From assembly GCA_022457155.1 (NCBI GenBank), contig JAJGOT010000500.1, positions 499,501-563,500 of the forward strand: a DNA stretch of 64,000 nt, read 5' to 3'. Origin of the DNA: Cladopsammia gracilis. Taxonomy: Eukaryota; Cnidaria; Anthozoa; Scleractinia; Dendrophylliidae. Shown one piece after another: positions 43,499-53,900 of this stretch. Both the position numbers and the translations under genes were made by a program. Numbering within the stretch: position 1 is the first letter of the stretch; each line of letters opens with the position of its first letter. The notes under the pieces were generated by a model, which was given only the letters and a program-made list of their open reading frames with translations, did no database searches and was not told the origin of the DNA.

Positions 43499-46400
43499 GT
43501 AAGTGCATTCGTCACAATTTTATACATGTACATGCAGGGGCGGATCCAGGATTTTGAAATGAGGGGTGAAATTTTAATAAAATATTAATAAAATATAATT
43601 TATTTGAGAAATACTTTAGAAAAAAGAAAGAAAGGGTCTCAGAAAGGGGGGGGGGGGGGGGGGGGGGGGTGAAAATTCACCCATTTCACCCCCCTGGATC
43701 CGCCCCTGACATGCACAGATAATCGACAGACAATCCACTTCTTTGCCAGGAAAATAATCATTTTCTTAAAATTTCTTTTACACGGGCCAAAGGCTCCAAA
43801 GGCTTATTAAAGGGGTGGTGATGCACTCGTCTAAAACTATTGCGCAACTGGGTCTAGACACCAACAGCCTTGCTTCCTCACTTATCCGTGACTATAGCCT
43901 GGGAGCAAGCTCTCTTGGAAGAGAAGGAGGAGGGGCAGAGAGCTTACAGCCATGTCTCAGGAATTCAAATTTCTACATCGAAAAGTCGATGCAAAATGCT
44001 GTATGTGCTGTATGGTGCAAAATAAATTGGTTATCGATGTTGTTACTTTTCAGGGGCGGATCCAGGATTTTGAAATGGGGGGTGAAATTTTAAATGCAAT
44101 GCACATTCTCCACCTCAAAAAAGATATCAGAGAAATAAAATATTATTTATTTGAGAAATACTTTAGAAAAAAGAAAGAAAGGGTCTCAGAAAAGGGGGGT
44201 GAAAATTCACCCATTTCACCCCCCCCTGGATCCGCCCCTGCTTTTTCTTGTTTGTGAAAGCAGAAATGTATTGACGGAAGACAGATATAGCAAATCCTCA
44301 TTCATATCGCTAAGAGGAAATTAAAGCTTCCATTTGGTTAGTAGGTTTATCAGTTATAAACGATAAATCGTACATTGTTCAGGACATGTGACCTTTATAG
44401 TGCCAGCCTTGCATTCAGTTTTGTATTTTCTTTATAGGCAAACGGAAGGCAACAGGAACTTTATCTACTTTTTACATATGATCAAATTGCGGAGCACACA
44501 CAAAACCAGACAAAACATAGTTCTTGATTTTCCTTTTATATTCGCAGACGTAGGTGTTGATGTAATAGAGAGATGTTAAAATCATAAAAAATTTAGCGAA
44601 AACAGACTTCTTGATTTTCAACTTAGCACTGGAGTAAAACGATCTCTAGAACTTTCAGAATTATGCAGATATGACACAAACTGTAGTGTAACACGCAAAC
44701 ACACAACAGTTCAACAGATATATTGTTTAAATCCTGCATCCTACAAACATGCAGAATATTGTACCCTTTACCTTATGAAAAATACACGAAGCTAAATAAT
44801 ATAGATGGAACAAAGATCAGATGTGCACCATCTGTTTATTTTCTTTATTGCCGACGGAATTCGCGTGCGTGACGCCGACCGTGCGTGATGTTGTTGAACT
44901 TGATTTCTATTTGACGGCGATGACTTGTTCATCAGGGCTCATTAGGGGTGGTTTTCAAAATTCTGAGATGTGTGTGCAGGCTCTTACTTCTGCCTTCTCG
45001 AGGGTCCGCCAAATTGATGTGTCGTTGTAGTGTTTTAAATAGCAGTTGATCCCGATTTCGTAAACAATGGTTAACTTGTACAAATTTTATATTAGAGACG
45101 AACCATTTAATTTTTGTGGTGGTGGTGGTGGTGGGGGGGAGGGGGGTTAGGGTTAGGGTTAGGGTTAGGGGGGGTTCGGCAATTACCAAAAAAGAGAAAG
45201 AAAAATCGTGCACAAGAAAGAACGTGCAAAAATAATTCAACAATTGTGGTAAAAAAATTCTTGCAAATAGTGATGCATAAAAAAAAAATTCATACTCAGA
45301 AAAAATTGCCCACTCCTCCCCCCCCCCCCCCCCCCCCCCCCCCCCACAAAAATTAAATGGTCTGTCCCTTACAGTCCAGCCTCCCGTGCGACCACCCAAA
45401 ATGCAAAGCGAAGATAGTCGCTTACGGGGAGGTCAGACCACACGGATGAACATGTCTCTGAATCATATGAATCTATAGCAATTTCAATGTACGTAACACA
45501 TGATTCAAGTTGCGAAATAATCACCAGTGTTGAAAGTCGCCGCGGTCGCTTTCGAGAGGTGGACGCTAATTATGAGAGGTTTGGACTACAGTGATTTAAC
45601 TGGAAGAAATTTGGTATTTTGGAAAAAGTATCGTTTAGAAGAGATGGTCACGTATGGAGGTTCCACTGTACAGTATGTGGACCCTGGTCCAGCACTAAAA
45701 AACATAATTTCTTGTAACAGGGGCTTTTGGGGAATTTAGCTCCATGGCTGAGCGAGAGGTGCTCTGCTACCCTTCGGGATCTTTTATATCAAGTGGACCA
45801 AAACGTCATAGAGGAAGATGGTGTTTAATGGTGTTCTTGACTCATTCACTTACAGGCAGAACTCCAAGTTACTCAGTTAACGGACAATTTTCAGTTTGAC
45901 TTACTTGGGCTAAATAAACAGAGGAAATTCTAATGATATACTTTTCACGCCTTGAGAACCTCTTAGTCTAGAGCCTAGAGCTCGTTTCTTATTCAAAGGC
46001 TTTGTTCTAAGAGCAGGTGCATAGCACCTACATACAACTAACTAGCTTACGATTATGGAAGATTATGCTGTTTCAAAATTAACTGAAATCTACCTTTTTA
46101 TCAAAAAATGTTCGGTAACATTGTTATATCTTACTTGAATCGACACTTCATGAGCTAAAATTTGACCTGTAGATAGCTTTTATGATTCTCTATTACATCT
46201 CAACCGAAAAACTTCCTTGTTCGAATACTTTTCTTGTAATTCGAAAAATAGTGGTCTTGCTCGCGGGTCCTTGGACCGGCATTGTGGCCCCAAGTCTGGC
46301 ACTCGTATAACGACACGAAAAGTAACCCTTGATGCCGATAATTTCGCAAGAGTTGACAAGAGAAAGTGTTTTTTAACAGTATTTTACTGATTTGTATTTT

Positions 46401-49156
46401 CCTGATATATTTAAGCTGAATTTTCTTGGGAAGGAGGGCATTTTGAAAATTTTGCAGGCGCTCAAGACATATCTGTCAAACCAGTCCATTTCCGAGTAAA
46501 GCTGTTTTTTCTCGCTCTTTTCTTGTAGTAACCTTTTCAGAGAGATTGGTATATGCTTAAAGCGTTACTAAAATATCATTTTTGACTAAATAACAAAAAT
46601 ATTCATTGTAGTTAATAATTACATTTTTCTTCCAGGTCAACTTTAGGCGAAAAATTGTCAATAAGCACATTTTAATTTCCCAAGCGACATTAGTGCCGGA
46701 CCAGGCTAGAGTTGGTGACATTTTTTAAAAGACGATAAAACGAAACATTCAAACGCTACAGCGAAATCATTTTCATCAATAGAAAACTTATTCTTTCGGA
46801 CTTTATTCAACAAAAAACGTAGGTTTACTATTGCGTTTTAACTATTTACTAGCGTAATAAATATAGCTATGCTACTTACGGACCCTTGAAATAGAAAGCA
46901 TGAAAAAAGACAAACAGACCGTACCTGTCAACAACCTGGAATTTTGCGCCTTCAACAACAGCAGGAAAGCCAAAAGTAGCACATGTTAAAGAAGACTGAT
47001 CGATAAATCATGACATATTTTTATTTTTCGTCGTATTTTATTTACCGAAGAAAAATTACATCATGTTCATGCAAGTGCCGGTCCATTAGGTCCTGCCGGT
47101 CCAGGGTCCACATACTGTACTTTTCTTTTCTCATTTTATTCAGGGACGACTTGGGTGCAAGAAATTGTTTGGCAAATCTATAATGAAGGAGCAGTTAGCG
47201 GTGAAAAACTAGTATTTCGATTCCCATTCCTTGACTTCATGGCCACCAGTGAAAAGTCTGCATCCTTTGACTTCAAAACTCTGCCAAGCCCTCGCCTGCT
47301 AAAGAGCCACCTTACACACAGTACTACTCCTAGAAGTGCAAATAAAGATGCACAATGTAAATATATTTACGTCGCCCGCAATCCCAAGGATGTTGCAGTT
47401 TCATACTTCCATTTCTATGAGTGGTTAAAAAAGAAACATGGTTTCAATGGGCCATGGGAATTTTTTGCCAAGTTATTCATAGACGGAAACGGTAAGTTTT
47501 TACATCACTCGGATAGAGATTTTTTTTATAGTAGAATTTTTTCTATTTACACAGAGTGCAATTGCTTTCTGAACCAAAACTTCTATTCAGTAGATTCATT
47601 ATTACCAGAATGCCAACTATGTGTTATATATTGATGAAAATGTACACTTTTCGAAATTCTTCCAGGACTGAAAAAACTGTTCCTAACAATGAACTCCTGT
47701 TTTTTTTGTTTTAATTTGTCTTATGTATTTAATATTTTAATATATATTTTTTTCATATTTTTAATTTTGTCTTATATAGTCTGGTATGACCTATGGAATG
47801 ACCATGTTCTTGGTTGGTGGAAACATAAAGATGATCCCAATGTCTTGTTTCTTAAATATGAAGATTTACACAAGGTATTTTGCAGTTAACACACAGTTAA
47901 TCACTTTATAATTATAGAGGAATCCCGATTTATTGAAACTCCTAGGTGTCGTATTTGCCGATGGCCGGAATACACAATGAACTTAACAGATTGAACTTCA
48001 ACAAATACACTTTAATGGAGCCAGCTCGTGGCCATCTTCACAAGTGTCCCATCATGCATTGGGACATAAAGATAACATGGGGGAGGACTGGTCACTGAAT
48101 TGAAAACAAGTACACTACACAAGGGAAAGGGAAAATTCATTCAAAAAATCACTCTGGAGTTTGACAAATCAAAGGTGACGTGAACTGAAATCACATCCTA
48201 GAGAAATGAGTTTTAGGTTCAAATAATCGGGAAATTAAAAAAATGTAGGGTTCGAAAAATTGGGATTCCACTGTTTGTTATATCATTCTGAGCGAATTTA
48301 AAAAAAAAAAACATGCGCAGCTGAAGAAAATTGAGGGGAACTTCCATCAAGAGAGTGACACCACTGGAGTGAGACTATTAACCTAGTGGGGTGGTGAGGG
48401 GTTACATTTGGCCACTCAGTGCTCATAACACTTTGGGTACATTGGTCCCAGCTGGGATGCTGCAAAGCCATGTTAGCCTCCCAGCCAGAATGCAGTGGCA
48501 GCTTGAGTGCCCCAGCTGGGCTAGGAAAGGAGAGTGTCACCGATAACTGCAAATTGGAGGGGTGGGCGGCCTGCCTCAGGCTCAATAAAAGTCAATTCAT
48601 GATAGGCTCATCAGTGACAGCCTGATGACAGTGTTTTTGCAACTCATTGAAAACGTTTTAATTGGCTTTCATTTGAAGTCATGGCTTACCAAAATAACAT
48701 GAACTCAGTGATTGGGCCACGTTTGTCCACTTAATTTAGAAAGTCAATGTACATGAAATCGTTTAGTTATTTACGCTGTTCAGTGTTAATATTATCTCAT
48801 TTGGTGTGCTGAGAGAAATACAGGCACACAAGATGGCTGGAAATCCAACATAAATCAATATTTATTTCTTCTAGGATGTGTTTTCCCATGTTCGAATGAT
48901 TGCCGAGTTCCTGAACAAGCCTCTGTCAGATGAACTCATCAATCGCATTGCAGAGCAGTGCACATTTAAGGGTATGAAGAAGAATGAACTAAGTTTCAAG
49001 TTCCCGGAAGAGGAGGAAAAAGACAGTCCATTTCTACGGAAGGGTGTGATTGGTGGTTGGAAGAATTGCTTCACTCCAGAGTTGAATGAGAGATTTGAGA
49101 AGGAAGTGTTGGCAAAATTGAAAGGGAGTGGATTAGAGTTTGATTTTGAGATGTAG
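43309..49156 (+). CDS. Cytosolic sulfotransferase, SULT unit 4 (complete)
   Basis: Exons 43309-43498, 47144-47491, 47780-47874 and 48875-49156 (190+348+95+282 nt) join to 304 codons and TAG, close to the usual 290-300 aa of cytosolic SULTs. Motifs: YPKSGTTW at 60-67 (Lys62, PAPS 5'-phosphosulfate loop), catalytic-type His119 in KSHLTHS, YVARNPKDVAVSYFHF with Arg142 and Ser150 (3'-phosphate), WNDHVLGWW, and RKGVIGGWKN at 266-275 (the common Asp of GDWKN is Gly here). There is no signal peptide or membrane segment, so it is probably cytosolic. Start at MADMASF aligns with MANMASF of the other units. The upstream conserved block is 5.6 kb away because of a transposon, so transcription start is uncertain. 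The most intact member of the array. Confidence 0.88.
43535..43708. mobile_element. MITE, CAGGGGCGGATCC family, copy 1
   Basis: Termini CAGGGGCGGATCCAGG and its complement, with a poly-G run inside. ACATG flanks both sides. hAT-like ends. Absent from the paralogous introns. Confidence 0.8.
44051..44240. mobile_element. MITE, CAGGGGCGGATCC family, copy 2
   Basis: Same termini, same internal AGAAATACTTTAGAAAAAAG. Inserted 340 bp downstream in the same intron and same orientation. Confidence 0.8.
45102..45361. mobile_element. MITE-like element carrying telomere-type repeats
   Basis: ACCATTTAATTTTTGTGG and its complement bound 260 bp. Just inside are a G-rich strand at the left and a poly-C strand at the right. 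Four TTAGGG units lie at 45147-45170. Confidence 0.65.
45147..45170 (+). repeat. (TTAGGG)4 interstitial telomeric repeat
   Basis: Four perfect TTAGGG units, the metazoan telomere repeat, preceded by G-rich sequence. Inside the inverted-repeat element above. Confidence 0.95.
45671..47117. mobile_element. Tc1/mariner-like element at a TA site
   Basis: TIRs CAGTATGTGGACCCTGG / CCAGGGTCCACATACTG with TA on each side. The paralogous intron has uninterrupted GTAC in unit 2. CAGT ends with TA duplication point to Tc1/mariner. At 1447 bp it could hold a transposase, but there is no frame of note, so it is a non-autonomous or decayed copy. Confidence 0.75.
47144..47491 (+). CDS. SULT4 exon 2
   Basis: TTWVQEIVWQIYNE through KLFIDGN. 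Carries His119 and the RNPKDVAVS motif. Acceptor TTCAG|GGACG lies 27 bp after the mariner-like insertion, so the polypyrimidine tract survived. Confidence 0.9.
47780..47874 (+). CDS. SULT4 exon 3
   Basis: VWYDLWNDHVLGWWKHK and NVLFLKYEDLHK. Acceptor ATATAG|TCTGG, donor CAAG|GTATTT. Confidence 0.88.
47944..48121. repeat. 178-bp insertion in SULT4 intron 3
   Basis: Compared with unit 2, the intron is interrupted between AAACTCCTAGG and AAGGGAAAGGGAAAATTC. The insert begins TGTCG and ends near CTACA, which would suit LTR-type termini, but it is short and unassigned. Confidence 0.4.
48875..49156 (+). CDS. SULT4 exon 4
   Basis: DVFSHVRMIAEFLNKPL through LEFDFEM-TAG, with RKGVIGGWKN. Acceptor TTCTAG|GATGTG. 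Confidence 0.9.
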   Translation, partial: DVFSHVRMIAEFLNKPLSDELINRIAEQCTFKGMKKNELSFKFPEEEEKDSPFLRKGVIGGWKNCFTPELNERFEKEVLAKLKGSGLEFDFEM

Positions 49157-49854
49157 AAGGCAATTACGTACAGTGAGCTCTCTCACAGCCAGACAGCATT
49201 GGGACCAACGCAAGCTGCCCATCTTAGAGAGTGTTGATGTAACCTGACACTAGAAATCATTGTCTGAGAACCTGTCGTGAAAAAACTTTTAGTTTGAAAA
49301 ATAAGAGGCACCTTATTATGTTATGTCCATTTTTTGTTCCGTTCACAAAGACATTTTTTCAGTGCATGTTATTGAATTATATAAATTATACAGACTATAG
49401 AATCACTTTGTAATTATTAATGCTGCATTTGGTAAGAATTTTACAAATTTGTATTTTAGTGTCAGTCATGAGAAATATTTTGTTCTTAAAGTTAGTGTCT
49501 TCTGTCTGCCTTAGAGAAGTGCTTGCCGGATATGCAGGATACCACCTCCTTCTCAACTTTCTTTTGGACATTTCTTTGCAGCTTCCATTTTGGTTAGGCC
49601 TCTCTGAGTAGCTGTTCAATTTTTCTTTGGACAGATTTTTATCTAAAATTGTTTTCATGAGGCATGTGCTGTTTCAATTCCATGGCAAGCAAGTTAAGCT
49701 AGCATGTCAACCAAAATGTTGAGTTTTTTTATTAAATTTATTCAATAATTTTGTAGAAAAAGATAGATCCTTTAGTATTAGTAACAAAACATTGTCTTAT
49801 TTTAGTTAGACTACAAAATGGAACATTTAGCAAGTTGTTTAATAATAATATTTA
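49157..49854 (+). other. SULT4 3' flank
   Basis: Alignable with unit 1 and with the remnant at 14849. The AATAAA of unit 1 is AAATTATAC here. No gene. Confidence 0.55.
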
Positions 49855-50127
49855 ACAACTATTCACCGAAGTGGAGGTGGGTAGTGCTTCGCGGCTCGGT
49901 AAATATCCACCACTACCCACCTACACTGAGGTGAATAGTTGTTTTAGTATATACTGAAACAGTGAGATAATATAACGAAAATGATGCTTTTTAACTCATT
50001 TATTCCTGTCAACGATTACAATTTTTGCGCGCAAATTGCTGGGAAGTGAATAGCACTTGCTATTCCGAGTTTCAGTAGCCAATCAGAGTGCGCCAACAAT
50101 GCTATCCACTGTTTCAGTATATACTAA
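49855..50127. mobile_element. MITE, ACAACTATTCACC family, copy 1
   Basis: ACAACTATTCACC at the left, an internal hairpin GTGGTGGATA-like, then CAATCAGAGTGCGCCAACAA and GCTATCCACTGTTTCAGTAT. Lies next to an inverted second copy. Confidence 0.65.
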
Positions 50128-50129
50128 TA

Positions 50130-50397
50130 ACAACTATTCACCAAAGTAGATGTGGCTAGTAGTGGATATTTACTGAGCCACGAAGAAGCGAGGTAAATAT
50201 TCACCACTGGCCACCGACTAAAACAGTGGATAGCATTGTTGACACGCTCTGATTGGCTACTGAAAGTGAAACTTGGGATAGCAAGTGCTATTCACCTCCA
50301 AGAAATTTGCATGCGGAAATTGTAATGTTGACAGGAATAAATGAGTTAAAAATCATTATTTTCGTGCTCTATTATCTCACTGTTTTAGTATAACGTA
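50130..50397. mobile_element. MITE, ACAACTATTCACC family, copy 2 (partly inverted)
   Basis: AACAACTATTCACCAAAGTA, then ACAGTGGATAGCATTGTTG and AATAAATGAGTTAAAAATCA. The interior runs in the opposite sense to copy 1. Confidence 0.65.
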
Positions 50398-50878
50398 CTA
50401 AATGTACCTAAAAAATATATTCCTGTTATAAACTTAATTGGTCTGTAAAATTGAATTGTCAAAACTTTGAGTACTAAAAACTATTTGTAACAAGTACATA
50501 ATTTTTTAGATAAAATGTAGAAACTGTTTTTCCCATGAAAGTAGTTTCAAGAAAAGTTACAGACTTAAAGTGATGTTACACAAGACAATATTTAACAAGT
50601 TTTAACATAGCAACAGGTTTTAACCAAAAAAGGCATGAAAGGGCAGGAAGTAAGCTAACTGGTTTATTGTTTATTGTATTAATTATAATAATTGAGACAT
50701 TTTCAAACCCTGGTCATTTTGGCAAAAAAATAAATAAATAAAAGCCCATTGTTATGAAGGAAAATTTTCTATGGCCCGGTCCATTTTTTACCAACCCAGT
50801 CATACCCACAAATAATGAACCGTCCCTAATGTCTTCCTGAGCAAGTGTGAGTCAGTTTGTCAACACTTGCTGTGAAGT

Positions 50879-50993
50879 TCAATAACACTTGTTTACTGCT
50901 ATGTTTTCACCATAACAAAAAGACAGCAGTCGAAGAAGAGAAGATTGAATATATTCTACTTGGTCTGCTGGAGTGTATTCATCATAGGAAGAC
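50879..50993 (-). CDS. C5orf22: C5orf22 exon 6, terminal
   Basis: G + SSYDEYTPADQVEYIQSSLL, RLLSFCYGENIAVNKCY, TGA. Acceptor TTTTTCAG|GTCTTCC. Confidence 0.85.
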
Positions 50994-53900
50994 CTGAAAA
51001 AAGACAAAACCGAACTTATTAAATCTTTTATTATTATAAGTAAGTTTGATTGCTTCTTCACTTAACCCTTTGTATCCCAGTTACGCATATAAATTATGCG
51101 TAATTTATTCCTACCAGCAATAAATTAGGTATATTTATCAAGTTTTGGTATAGTTGGGCTTATACAATTGCTAATTGAGACCCCCAAACCACATGGCTTG
51201 TTTTGGTTCAGAGTTTTCACTAATGGCGAGCTTTTGAAGGCGATTTTCAGTGAAGGAATGTTTGGAAATTAAGCGATGGAATCACTATTTAAAATTGTCG
51301 GAAGAAGGATCAGGACACGAAGATCCAGCAATTCAAGAGATTTCGCCAAATTTGCTCAAAGAAAGCATATACAAAAGTAGTAACAAAGTGGAACTACTCA
51401 ATCGGCGGAGATGATGAACAAAAATCAGTTTATAAATTGAATTTTCTTCATATGGAATGAAGACAACCTTGATGAGACGAAGGCTTGGAACCCTGTTGTT
51501 TTATTTTATGAGGAATGTGTCTTTGGCTACTGTGGTGTTGGCTGAAAATGGCGAGAATGTTGCCAAACAAATCACCCCTTCATTCTTGCACTTGATATTC
51601 AATGCAGAATGAGAAAGCTCAACGTTTGTGCTGTGTACATGGGGAATTTTGTGGACACTCTCAGACTGACATTGTCTGCCATATTCATTATAACGACCAG
51701 AGTGTATGGTTTGTGCTTACTGTTTGTAGGTCTCATAGTTGACCTGGAATTGACTGGAATTGTTGTATCCGCCTATGCAATCATGAGCCAAAGGTAACTG
51801 AACATAAAGTGCCGATACAACAGGGAACGCGAATGTGGTAAACAACTTGTGAAATTCATTCACATGTAAATTAGATACAACCACTAGTGAGTTGTATCAA
51901 GATTGTATCTGGTATACAGGGTTAGCCATGTGATTGGAATTGGCTCATTTCTATTTGTTAGTACCCTTATGAATTATTAATGAAGTTTACAAATTATTTT
52001 AGTATGTAATAGTAATTGACTGAGTGGAGTACAATTCAGGGAGTAATTGGGTGAGTAATTTCAAATCGGCCGAGCGCGTAGCGCAAGGATGATTTGAAAT
52101 TACGAGCATGATTACCCCTGAATTGTACGACACGAAGTTCAATTACTAATTAATCGAATCAATAACAAAATTCGAGATTACAAAGTCTATGTGGAGTTTT
52201 TTTTTGTACTCAAAAGGTCAAGGATATTATCTATCAGTTTAAAAGCAGAAGAAACAGCGAGAAAGAAAACCGGCGCGCAACGTAGGTGTCCAATTACAGC
52301 TATCCAATTACAAAAAGTTGTAATTGAATAGCTGTAATTGGACACCCATGTGACCGCGCTGATTACGTAAGAAATAGGTGCGTGGATGTCCAATCACAAT
52401 CGAGAATTGTTATTGATACGATTAATACTAAAACAGTGGATGGCATTGTTGGCGTGCTCTGATTGGCTATTGAAACTCGGAATAGACCTCTTTCATAATG
52501 GCGGCCGATTTATTTATTCTTTTATATGTATGTTAATTAGCCTCACTGGCCTCGGTAACATGTGCAAAATTCAAAACAATGTTCACTCTAAAATGAGGCC
52601 AGTGGGGCCAATTAGCATACATATAAAAGAATAAATCGGCCGCCATTATGAAAAAGGTCTATAGCAAGTGCTATTCACCCCCAAGCAATTTGCGCACAAA
52701 AATTGTAATCGTTGACAGGAATAAATGAGTTAAGAATCATCATTGTTGTGCTACAGTGTATATTATCTAACTGTTTTAGTATTATACTTATTTGCGGTGA
52801 TGTAATTATCCACCACTGGCCACAGACACTAAGTTGAATAGCTGAAGGGCTCGGGGCATAATCAACCTATGTTGCTTTTTAGATAGTTTTTTATTTTTCT
52901 CGCTCAGCTTTGTCCATTTTTGGTATGCATACTACAAATTAATTGCAAAACATTGTTCAGGATTTTTTCTGTTGTTTTTTTTCCGTCATTTTTTAAAAAT
53001 AATGTATGCAAAAATATATTGATCTCCATGTCTCCCGCTGAATCCCGCTCGAAAAAATGAATCCAAAGTTTACACAAATTTCTTCATTTTATGCTGATTT
53101 TTCACTTCAAATAAAAAAAAAAGACAATCCCAAACTCCATTCCCTCAAAATCGTTTCATTTTAATGCCAATTGTTAACCACTAACAAAGTTTCATGTTAA
53201 CTGCCTTATGGACCTCCTAGAAAGCATTCCCAGTCCTATGGGGAATATTTTTACAGACAATTTTATTTAAGAACTCTGATGAGATGTTCTGATTAACACA
53301 CTGTGACTAATAGAACAAACAACTTCATGTACAAGTTAGAGCATACCTAGCCATCGTGATTAAGGAAGGCTTTGGAAGGCATTTTAGCACTGTTGTCATG
53401 GAAACCATGAGGCTGTCGATCATTTCATAAGAACTCACATGATGTGGTATATCTGATGACATTCCTGAAAAATGAAGCTAAGGGTGAAACAAATTTTAGT
53501 AATCAAAAGCATTTCAACCACCCTTGGATATAAACTTTACTGCTATTGTCGAGCAGCTTGGCCTTGTTATGAGGTTTTCAAAAGGTACATATTTAACTAT
53601 TATAGCGCGAAAGCACGTGTGATATCGCCTAATTCTTAGCCAAGGAGGCCGTAGGCCAAGTCAGCTAAAATTAGGCGATATCACGCAAGCTTGAGTGCTA
53701 TAATAATTTTATAATTCAACACATTGATGATAAAGCACAGTTTGAAGAAAAAATATCGAATCTGGTCCGTCATTTTTGCATTCTCTTGTCAAAATGTGAA
53801 ATTTACATCCATTGTTGGATATACATCATGTAGACATAGTGTATATCGATAACTTTTTGACCATATTTGGGCAGTGTATCAATGTGTTGAATTATAAATA

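Noticed and set aside
45001..45399. 155-codon minus-strand frame with poly-Gly and poly-Pro
   Set aside because: Comes from poly-G/poly-C and TTAGGG tracts inside a MITE.
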